Shown: in pieces, positions 1 to 6,062 of the stretch
How positions within the stretch are numbered: the stretch's first letter is position 1
How the letters are laid out: every line of letters begins with the position of its first letter
Source: an uncultured Bacteroidota bacterium
GTDB lineage: Bacteria; Bacteroidota; Bacteroidia; 2-12-FULL-35-15
Length of the DNA: 10,078 nt
Assembly: GCA_903889605.1 (NCBI GenBank)
Contig: CAISYK010000094.1
Location: forward strand, 1-10,078
Direction: 5' to 3'
Notes under the pieces: model-generated
The model's database searches: none
The model's input: only the letters and a program-made list of their open reading frames with translations
Told to the model about the DNA's origin: nothing
Position numbers and translations under genes: made by a program

Positions 1-348
1 GAACCTGTAACATCAACATTAAACAATTCAGGAAATATTTTAAGCCAGGGTTTTCATCAGCCAAATTTATTAGTTACAGCAATTAATAATGCCGATGCTG
101 ATTATTCCGTTATACTTTTCCCAAACCCAACCGTATATTTTTTGCAGCTGCAAATTCAGAATTTATTGAACGAAATAATTGTTGTTGATTTATATTCTGC
201 TGAAGGGAAATTACTTCAATCCAAACAAATAAACACTGCCACACATCTGGAAATAGATATGAGTGATTACACATCAGGAACATACATGCTTTCAATTAAA
301 AACAATACTTCAAAAAATAAATCTTATCAAATAATTAAATCAAATTAA
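1..348 (+). CDS. C-terminal end of a T9SS-secreted protein (type A sorting domain), 5' truncated
   Basis: The frame is open from the first base, giving 115 visible residues that end at TAA. The piece begins with 'SQGFHQPNLLV' (residues 15-25), a linker often seen just before the sorting domain of Bacteroidetes secreted proteins. A type A T9SS C-terminal domain follows: 'FPNPT' at residues 40-44, a 'VVDLYSAEGKLL' strand pair, and the closing 'GTYMLSIKN' near residue 93. By family knowledge, this domain directs a protein already exported by Sec through the T9SS outer-membrane pore, where it is usually cleaved and the cargo anchored or released. The catalytic or binding part lies outside the window, so the protein's function cannot be told. 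The next gene starts 28 bases later on the same strand, so the two may be co-transcribed. The internal ATG at 142 is not the real start, because the domain extends upstream of it. Confidence 0.88.
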   Translation, partial: EPVTSTLNNSGNILSQGFHQPNLLVTAINNADADYSVILFPNPTVYFLQLQIQNLLNEIIVVDLYSAEGKLLQSKQINTATHLEIDMSDYTSGTYMLSIKNNTSKNKSYQIIKSN

Positions 349-376
349 AAAATAAATTCAGCAAATCTATTAAGCT

Positions 377-3300
377 ATGAAAAAGTTATTTACAATATTC
401 ATTCTCTGTTTTTTATTCTTAATATCATTTGCCCAGACACCGCAGGGGTTTAATTACCAGGCGGTGGCGCGTAACTCTTCAGGAACGGCATTAGCCAACC
501 AGGCTGTTGGTTTACAAATAAGCCTGCATCAGGGAACTGCAGGAGGAACAGTTGTTTATACCGAAACGCATTCAGCAACCTCAAACAATTTAGGATTATT
601 GAACCTTGTTGTTGGTGAAGGAATTCCTGTAACAGGTACATTCAGCACTATCAGCTGGGCAAACGGCCCTTACTTTATTGAAATCAGCATGGATGTGACA
701 GGCGGTACGGCTTATGTCCTGATGGGCACACAGCAATTAATGAGTGTGCCATATGCCTTATATGCTCAAAACTCCGGAACTGCCGGCACACAAGGAAATA
801 CCGGCCCAACAGGAAACGGCAGTAATGGAATCAATGGCAATACAGGAGCAACAGGGGCTAGCGGAAATGATGGAAACGCAGGAGTTACCGGATCAATTGG
901 TGCAACAGGTACAATTGGAATCACCGGATCGATAGGTTCAACAGGTTCAATTGGCGGCACAGGCTCAATTGGTGGTACAGGTTTCATTGGTGGAACAGGT
1001 GCATTAGGTTCATTAGGTTCAACAAGCAAAACAGGTAACACTGGTTCAACGGGTAATACCGGAGCAAACGGATTAACAGGCGGAACCGGAATAATTGGCG
1101 GAACCGGAAATATAGGTACCACAGGAACAATTGGTGGAACAGGTTCAATTGGCGGAACAGGAACTATAGGTGCAACTGGAACAATTGGTACAACAGGTTC
1201 GATTGGCGGTACAGGAATAATTGGCGGAACTGGTACAATTGGCAACACAGGAACAATAGGTACAACTGGCATAATTGGTGCAACGGGTTCGAATGGTGGT
1301 ACAGGAACAATTGGCGGAACCGGAATAATTGGTGGAACTGGGTCAATAGGTACAACTGGAACAATTGGCGCAACTGGTGTTTTAGGTTTAACTGGTTCAA
1401 CAAGCAAAACAGGTAATACTGGTTCAACGGGTAATACCGGAGCAAACGGTTTAATAGGCGGAACAGGCTTCATTGGCGGAACAGGAACTATAGGTTCAAC
1501 AGGCACAATTGGTACAACAGGCACAATTGGCGGAACAGGTGCAATTGGCGTAACAGGCGCAATAGGTACAACTGGCATAATTGGTACAACAGGTTCAATT
1601 GGTGGAACAGGATCAATTGGAGCAACTGGTACAATTGGTATTACTGGTACAACTAGTAAAACAGGTAATACTGGTACAACAGGTGCAATTGGGGCAACAG
1701 GCGGAACCGGCTCCAATGGAACAATTGGAGGAACAGGAACAATCGGTACAACAGGAGTAACAGGAACAATTGGAGTAACAGGTAATACTGGTTCAACGGG
1801 TAATACCGGAGCAAACGGTTTAACAGGCGGAACAGGAACAATAGGCACAACCGGCTTAATCGGTACAACAGGTTCAATTGGTGGTACAGGATCAATTGGC
1901 GGAACTGGTACAATTGGCGGAACTGGTACAATTGGCGGGACTGGAACTATAGGTGCAACAGGTACAATTGGCTCAACAGGTTCAACCAGTAAAACTGGAA
2001 ATACTGGTGCCACAGGTAATTCAGGTTCTATTGGTAACACTGGCTCCACTGGCTTAAATGGTGCAGCAGGAACAACTGGTGGAACAGGAAATATAGGTTC
2101 AACTGGATTAATTGGTTATACCGGCTCAAATGGTGCAGTAGGCGCAACAGGATCAACCGGTGCAGCTGGAACTCCCGGATCAACTGGTGGTATTGGAATT
2201 ACAGGTAAGACGGGAAACACAGGTGCAACTGGTGCTAACGGATTAATTGGTAATACCGGCTCAACTGGTTCTGTAGGCGGAACAGGATTAATTGGCGCCT
2301 CAGGGTCAACAGGGGCCGATGGCTCGAAAAATGCATGGGGACTAGATGGTAATACCGGCACTGTTGATGGCAATAATTTTATTGGTACCATAGATAATGT
2401 GCCGTTGAACTTCAGAGTAAATAATCAAACAGCAGGAAAAATTGATGCGAATGGCAATACCTCAATAGGATATCAGTCTTTGCCACTGAATACATCCGGA
2501 GCAAGTAATTCAGCATTTGGCTCCGGTGCAATGAATTCAAACACATCAGGAGGATGGAATACAGCAGGCGGCAATGTTGCGCTGAATTCAAATACTACCG
2601 GAAATGGAAATACCGCAAATGGTATAGCTGCCCTTTATTACAATACTACTGGCGGAGAAAATACTGGCATAGGAGATGCTTCAGTTGTTAATAATACAAC
2701 AGGCAATGATAATACAGGTATAGGTCATAATTCACTTAGAACCAATGTCACAGGAAGCAACAATACAGGGATTGGTAAAAATGCGGATGTTGCTTCTGCA
2801 GCTTTGAATAATGCTACAGCTATTGGTGCAAATGCCAGGGTGTACCAAAGCAATGCTGTTACAATTGGTGATACTATTAATAATGTGAAAGTGGGTATTG
2901 GTACTGGCGCTCCAACTCAAAAACTGGATGTTAGAGGTACAGTAAGAATTGTGGATGGTACACAAGGCAATGGTAAAATACTTACATCGGATGCAAATGG
3001 TAATGCAAGCTGGCAGCCTCAAACAGGTAACATAGGTTCGACCGGAATAATTGGCGGAACAGGTTCAACTGGTATCATAGGAGTTACAGGAACCGGCGGA
3101 ACTAATGGAACAAATGGCAGTATGGGAGCCACAGGAGCTAATGGAATCACCGGGACTAACGGGGTAACCGGCTCAACCGGTGCAGACGGAGCCTTTGGTG
3201 TAACAGGCCCCTCAGGAACAAATGGCATTAATGGCGCAACAGGTGCTGCAGGTTCAAACGGAACATCCGTTACAATTAAAGGAAGTGTCACTACTTCAAG

Positions 3301-5518
3301 TAATTTACCTTTTTCAGGAAATACAATTTCTGATGGTTATTTAACCCAGGATACCGGTCATTTATGGGTATGGGACGGATATCAATGGGTTGATGCCGGT
3401 TTAATTCAAGGCCCTGTAGGAACCACTGGGGCACAAAGTGCAACGGGGAACACAGGAGCAACAGGCAGCGATGGCATTCAAGGTGCAACAGGAGATATTG
3501 GTGCGCAGGGTATTCAGGGTATTCAGGGTACAACCGGTGAAACCGGTGCTATTGGTACTACTGGCTCATCCGGTGCTACTGGTGCAAATGGCGATGTCGG
3601 GGCGCAGGGGATTAAGGGCACTACTGGTTCATCCGGTGCTGCTGGTGCAAATGGCGATCGTTATGCAACAACATCTTCAAACTTTTTAACACTTGCCGCA
3701 ATAATTCAAAATTTTACTGTTGGTAACGGATTGCAGTACTCAGTCGGTCAGACAGTCCTTATTGCAAATACTCCAGCTACCCAAATGTCGGGACTTTTGT
3801 TGTCCTATGATTCTGGTTCAGGGGCAATTTCAGTAAATGTTAATTCAGTTACCGGCTCTGGAACCTTTAGTCCCTGGAATGTTAACCTTGATGGTGCTGC
3901 AGGCCCGGCAGGCCCTATTGGTGCTGCCGGCCCGCAAGGCTCTAAGGGCGCTACAGGCCCTAACGGCTTGTCGGATGGTACTGCTGCCGGGAATACTACA
4001 TACTGGAATGGCTCATCATGGGTAACAAACAGCAGCAATATTTTCAATAATGGAGGTAAAATTGGCATTGGTACTATTACACCTGAATTTAAACTTTCGT
4101 TAGACAATGATGGAGGGATTATGGCTAAAGGGACTTCCTACTCTGGGACAATATTAACAACAACAGGTGCAGGAACTCGAATGATATGGTATCCCTATAA
4201 AGCTGCTTTTAGAGTTGGCAAAGTAACTGGGAACACCTGGAACGATGCTAATATCGGATATTATTCATTTGCTTCAGGGTATGATACTAAAGCGAGTGCT
4301 GATTATTCAACTGCTGTGGGATCTGTTACAAGTGCCAGCGGGCCTGGTTCTACCGCGATGGGAATTTATACCACAGCCAGTGGGAGTACTTCAACAGCTA
4401 TGGGAAATTCAACATTAGCTAGCGGATATGAATCTACTGCGATGGGATCTTATGGAACAGCCAGCGGAAATTTTTCAATCGCTATGGGGTTCAGAACAAA
4501 TGCAATCGGAGTGAGTTCAATTTCTATGGGACATTACACTACTGCCAGCGGAGATTATTCAACAGCATTTGGAGACCATGATACGGCGAGTGGAATTTCT
4601 TCAATAGCAAGTGGGTATCTTACAATGGCAAGTGGTAGTTATTCAACAGCAATGGGTAAATTCAGTATTGCCGGCGGATCTGCTTCAACTGCTTTGGGAT
4701 TTGGCACCTATGCCACGGGTAATTATTCAACTGCTTTGGGATATTCCACAAATGCCGCCGGTATTTATTCAACTGCTTTGGGAAATACATCAAAAGCCAG
4801 TGGAATTAATTCAACTGCCATTGGTTATAATACGGAAGCCACTGGAAAGTATTCAACTGCTATCGGAAGCGGCACTACAGCTCCTTCCTATTCTGAAACT
4901 GTAATCGGACAAAATAATACTTATTATGTGCCTGCCAGCACTACTTCATGGAATTCTGCGGACCGTTTGTTTGTTATTGGGAATGGGGCAAGCACAGGAG
5001 TATCTTCAGATGCCCTGACAGTTTTTAAAAACGGAAATGCTGGTATATATGGAGGAATTGAAGTTGGCTCTGCGCAAGGAGGATCATCAACCCCTCCCAC
5101 AAATGGGGCAATTATTCATGGGGCAGTTGGAATAGGTACAACAACCCTTGCTGCCAATGCAATTCTTTCCATTAATAATGGCCATTTGCAATCTCAGCAA
5201 ACCGTTCCGCCTACAATAGCAGTAAATTCCAATGCCGGAACTGGAGCTTCTGCCTATATGTCTGGATACAGTTCAGATATAGCTGGTGAATTCAATTTAA
5301 CAAAGGGTACAGCAGCCTGGGCTGACGGAATACAAGTTACAATAACTTTCAATAAGCCTTTTACGACTGTTCCAAGAATTATTATCAGCCCTTCAAATTC
5401 TTTCGCAGCAAACATGATTGTTTATACCACAGCAACCTTAACTTCGTTTAGTCTAAAGAGCATCGGTTCGTTTGTTCCTGTCTCATATTCTTTCAATTAT
5501 ATAGTAATAGAAAATTAA
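377..5518 (+). CDS. Giant collagen-like / trimeric-adhesin-head fibre protein (1713 aa)
   Basis: This is a predicted exported, fibrous surface protein. A Sec signal peptide (residues 1-19, cut likely at SFA|Q) is followed by the Bacteroidetes 'QGFNYQAVARN' domain (about 20-132). Modules then run in this order: collagen-like Gly-X-Y (134-649); 17-residue head repeats (705-806) ending in 'TAIGANA...VTIGD'; 'VGIGTGAPTQKLDV' connector (839-852); collagen 2 (884-964); a 'LWVWDGYQWVDAG' module (about 965-1011); collagen 3 (1012-1094); a 'YATTSSNFL...WNVNLDG' module (1095-1172); collagen 4 (1173-1199); a 'IGIGTITPEFKL' connector (1229); YadA-like 14-residue head repeats (1296-1505); a third 'VGIGT' (1584); and a beta-rich C-terminal domain (about 1636-1713). 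I see no cysteine after the signal peptide, no YadA beta-barrel anchor and no T9SS sorting domain. Collagen and YadA-type heads are trimeric in known families, so a trimeric fibre or adhesin is inferred; its partner is unknown. The ATG at 377 is chosen because it begins the signal peptide. No Shine-Dalgarno precedes it. Confidence 0.9.
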   Translation: MKKLFTIFILCFLFLISFAQTPQGFNYQAVARNSSGTALANQAVGLQISLHQGTAGGTVVYTETHSATSNNLGLLNLVVGEGIPVTGTFSTISWANGPYFIEISMDVTGGTAYVLMGTQQLMSVPYALYAQNSGTAGTQGNTGPTGNGSNGINGNTGATGASGNDGNAGVTGSIGATGTIGITGSIGSTGSIGGTGSIGGTGFIGGTGALGSLGSTSKTGNTGSTGNTGANGLTGGTGIIGGTGNIGTTGTIGGTGSIGGTGTIGATGTIGTTGSIGGTGIIGGTGTIGNTGTIGTTGIIGATGSNGGTGTIGGTGIIGGTGSIGTTGTIGATGVLGLTGSTSKTGNTGSTGNTGANGLIGGTGFIGGTGTIGSTGTIGTTGTIGGTGAIGVTGAIGTTGIIGTTGSIGGTGSIGATGTIGITGTTSKTGNTGTTGAIGATGGTGSNGTIGGTGTIGTTGVTGTIGVTGNTGSTGNTGANGLTGGTGTIGTTGLIGTTGSIGGTGSIGGTGTIGGTGTIGGTGTIGATGTIGSTGSTSKTGNTGATGNSGSIGNTGSTGLNGAAGTTGGTGNIGSTGLIGYTGSNGAVGATGSTGAAGTPGSTGGIGITGKTGNTGATGANGLIGNTGSTGSVGGTGLIGASGSTGADGSKNAWGLDGNTGTVDGNNFIGTIDNVPLNFRVNNQTAGKIDANGNTSIGYQSLPLNTSGASNSAFGSGAMNSNTSGGWNTAGGNVALNSNTTGNGNTANGIAALYYNTTGGENTGIGDASVVNNTTGNDNTGIGHNSLRTNVTGSNNTGIGKNADVASAALNNATAIGANARVYQSNAVTIGDTINNVKVGIGTGAPTQKLDVRGTVRIVDGTQGNGKILTSDANGNASWQPQTGNIGSTGIIGGTGSTGIIGVTGTGGTNGTNGSMGATGANGITGTNGVTGSTGADGAFGVTGPSGTNGINGATGAAGSNGTSVTIKGSVTTSSNLPFSGNTISDGYLTQDTGHLWVWDGYQWVDAGLIQGPVGTTGAQSATGNTGATGSDGIQGATGDIGAQGIQGIQGTTGETGAIGTTGSSGATGANGDVGAQGIKGTTGSSGAAGANGDRYATTSSNFLTLAAIIQNFTVGNGLQYSVGQTVLIANTPATQMSGLLLSYDSGSGAISVNVNSVTGSGTFSPWNVNLDGAAGPAGPIGAAGPQGSKGATGPNGLSDGTAAGNTTYWNGSSWVTNSSNIFNNGGKIGIGTITPEFKLSLDNDGGIMAKGTSYSGTILTTTGAGTRMIWYPYKAAFRVGKVTGNTWNDANIGYYSFASGYDTKASADYSTAVGSVTSASGPGSTAMGIYTTASGSTSTAMGNSTLASGYESTAMGSYGTASGNFSIAMGFRTNAIGVSSISMGHYTTASGDYSTAFGDHDTASGISSIASGYLTMASGSYSTAMGKFSIAGGSASTALGFGTYATGNYSTALGYSTNAAGIYSTALGNTSKASGINSTAIGYNTEATGKYSTAIGSGTTAPSYSETVIGQNNTYYVPASTTSWNSADRLFVIGNGASTGVSSDALTVFKNGNAGIYGGIEVGSAQGGSSTPPTNGAIIHGAVGIGTTTLAANAILSINNGHLQSQQTVPPTIAVNSNAGTGASAYMSGYSSDIAGEFNLTKGTAAWADGIQVTITFNKPFTTVPRIIISPSNSFAANMIVYTTATLTSFSLKSIGSFVPVSYSFNYIVIEN
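776..2323 (+). repeat. Main collagen-like stalk, Gly-X-Y repeats (residues 134-649 of the fibre protein)
   Basis: About 170 Gly-X-Y triplets run nearly without a break. There is one register slip ('GPTGNGSNG', residues 143-151). Four triplets have Ser in place of Gly, all in the same motif 'TSKTG' (Ser217, 343, 427, 538). Thr dominates the Y position and Ile is frequent. Proline occurs only twice in the run (GPT, GTP), unlike animal or streptococcal collagens. In DNA the tract is built from degenerate 9- and 18-base units such as ACAATTGGCGGAACAGGT. It also contains longer near-identical copies: 1412-1465 and 1781-1834 differ at one base in 54. Residues 238-333 are sixteen successive hexapeptides of the form G-x-I-G-x-T (one has Asn for Ile). 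A triple helix is the default reading. Confidence 0.9.
2489..2794 (+). repeat. Head module 1: six 17-residue repeats 'N-T-T-G-x-x-N-T-G-I-G' (residues 705-806)
   Basis: Six successive 17-residue units begin with NTSG, NTSG, NTTG, NTTG, NTTG and NVTG and run on through 'NTGIG..SL'-type sequence. They start at residues 705, 722, 739, 756, 773 and 790. The block continues into 'NNATAIGANARVYQSNAVTIGD' (811-832), which resembles the left-handed beta-roll heads of trimeric autotransporters. The period differs from the 14-residue YadA-type repeat found later in the same protein. The likely role is a trimeric beta-solenoid bead between collagen segments. That fold is inferred from the repeat spacing and the Ile/Gly pattern. 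Confidence 0.8.
3026..3268 (+). repeat. Collagen-like segment 2 (residues 884-964)
   Basis: Twenty-seven uninterrupted Gly-X-Y triplets lie between the first head module and the 'LWVWDGYQWVD' module. Composition is again Thr- and Asn-rich and nearly proline-free. There is less of the strict G-x-I-G-x-T alternation seen in the main stalk. It probably acts as a short stalk between beads. Confidence 0.85.
3410..3658 (+). repeat. Collagen-like segment 3 (residues 1012-1094)
   Basis: About 27 Gly-X-Y triplets with one Gly-to-Ser change ('GAQSATG'). The segment contains the two-fold repeated peptides 'GIQGIQG' and 'GTTGSSGA.GANGD'. The second is a DNA-level direct repeat around 3555-3595 and 3618-3655. 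The segment sits between the two phage-tail-fibre-like modules. The arrangement of module, Gly-X-Y collar, module is typical of phage and contractile-system fibres. Confidence 0.82.
3659..3892 (+). other. 'YATTSSNFL...SVTGSGTFSPWNVNL' fibre module (residues 1095-1172)
   Basis: This is a compact non-collagen module framed by two collagen runs. Its order of features is: 'RYATTSS', an 'FTVGNGLQYSVGQTVLIAN' strand set, 'LLLSYDSGSGAISVNVNSVTGSGTF', and a terminal 'W-N-V-N-L'. From memory, sequences with this layout are frequent in phage tail fibres and in collagen-like proteins next to Gly-X-Y runs, where they likely form a trimeric beta-structured knob. I infer the same here and cannot assign a ligand. 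A shorter related feature, 'HLWVWDGYQWVDAGLIQG' (about residues 995-1012), sits before collagen 3. Confidence 0.6.
3893..3973 (+). repeat. Collagen-like segment 4, proline-bearing (residues 1173-1199)
   Basis: Nine Gly-X-Y triplets (GAA GPA GPI GAA GPQ GSK GAT GPN GLS). Unlike the long N-terminal stalk, this short run has four prolines in X positions and looks like a classic collagen segment of phage-fibre type. It may share its origin with the module just before it rather than with the Thr/Ile-rich stalk. Confidence 0.8.
4262..4891 (+). repeat. Head module 2: about fifteen YadA-type 14-residue repeats (residues 1296-1505)
   Basis: The units line up at exactly 14 residues with the pattern x-S-T-A-[MLI]-G-x-x-T-x-A-S-G-x. 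Fifteen consecutive units fill residues 1296-1505 with no insertion. The spacing and the Ala-Met/Leu-Gly core match the head repeat of trimeric autotransporter adhesins such as YadA (Hep_Hag / YadA head family). In those proteins three chains form a left-handed beta-roll. Adjacent units differ in codons while keeping the pattern, so this is an old repeat under protein-level selection rather than a recent DNA expansion. Confidence 0.88.
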
Positions 5519-5652
5519 TAAATAGTTGTTAAAGGTTAATGTGGATGCAATTCAAAAGCGCAATGTAAGCGCTGAGCAAGAAAAATAGAAAATCAAGGAA
5601 ACTTTTACCTTGTTCCTTATTTCCATTAAATAACGCTTTTCAATAAGAATAT

Positions 5653-5700
5653 ACTTTTCCAAAGCATCAGATTTTGGAAAAGTTTTTTTGCGTTTTTTTT
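5653..5700 (+). terminator. Rho-independent terminator of the fibre-protein transcript
   Basis: A perfect 11-bp inverted repeat (ACTTTTCCAAA at 5653-5663 with TTTGGAAAAGT at 5673-5683) has a 9-base loop. It is followed at once by a T tract (5683-5689), then GCG and a second long T run. It lies about 135 bases after the fibre-protein stop codon. There is no matching A tract on its left, so it is expected to work on the + strand only. Confidence 0.85.
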
Positions 5701-6062
5701 TTACCAATCCATTGGTGTGTATGACAATGCAGACAATTTTTAAAAATCAGCATACAATTTTGCCGTAAAATTTAATCCTGCAAAATTGGAATGAAAAATT
5801 GTGTAAAATATCTGACTCTATAGACAGATACTAGATAGAGAAAAATAAAGTTAAAAAAATGCACTCACTTTACAAGCTTTGTCTTCTTTTGTGATTCTCT
5901 TCACAAATAGTCCGCTTCCATAACCCCCCCAATCTCCGTACGGAAATGGGGGCATTATGTAAAAATCAACTGATATTTTAATTTAGTTTTTCAATTCAAT
6001 CATGTCAGAAAATAATCCTTAATTAATTATCCCAAAGGTCTATTTCAATGATCGAAATTTAA
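5701..6062. other. Gene-free region between convergent genes, with several inverted repeats
   Basis: No convincing reading frame lies here. Inverted repeats seen are: ACCAAT-cc-ATTGGT (5703-5716); CAATTTTGC (5755-5763) with GCAAAATTG (5780-5788); overlapping arms TATCTG/CAGATA (5809-5830) and CTCTAT/ATAGAG (5816-5840), which exclude each other; TTTGTGA/TCACAAA (5888-5907, 6-base loop); and the GC-rich hairpin at 5919-5959. No hairpin directly followed by a T tract on the - strand was found, so the terminator of the - strand gene is not identified. In AT-rich DNA some of these repeats will be chance. Confidence 0.6.
5919..5959. repeat. 41-base GC-capped hairpin between convergent genes
   Basis: The outer arms are CATAA (5919-5923) and TTATG (5955-5959). 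After a two-base mismatch, CCCCC (5926-5930) faces GGGGG (5948-5952). One bulged A and one mismatch follow, then the perfect palindrome TCCGTACGGA (5935-5944) at the tip. It stands out in AT-rich surroundings. On the - strand it lies about 105-145 bases past the end of the oxidoreductase gene, where a 3'-end processing or stability hairpin would be expected. No T tract follows on either strand. Short C-run/G-run palindromes recur between genes in many Bacteroidetes genomes, so it may be one copy of a dispersed element. Confidence 0.5.

Noticed and set aside
766..2049. A 427-codon open frame on the - strand rich in Pro-Val-x and Pro-Ile
   Set aside because: It is the mirror of the collagen tract. 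The reverse complement of GGT/GGA plus ACA codons gives Pro/Val repeats with no stops. It has no signal, domain or regulatory context of its own.
776..2323. CRISPR-like or satellite DNA reading of the repeats
   Set aside because: The units are degenerate, strictly codon-phased and part of an open frame with a signal peptide. There are no constant repeats with unique spacers.
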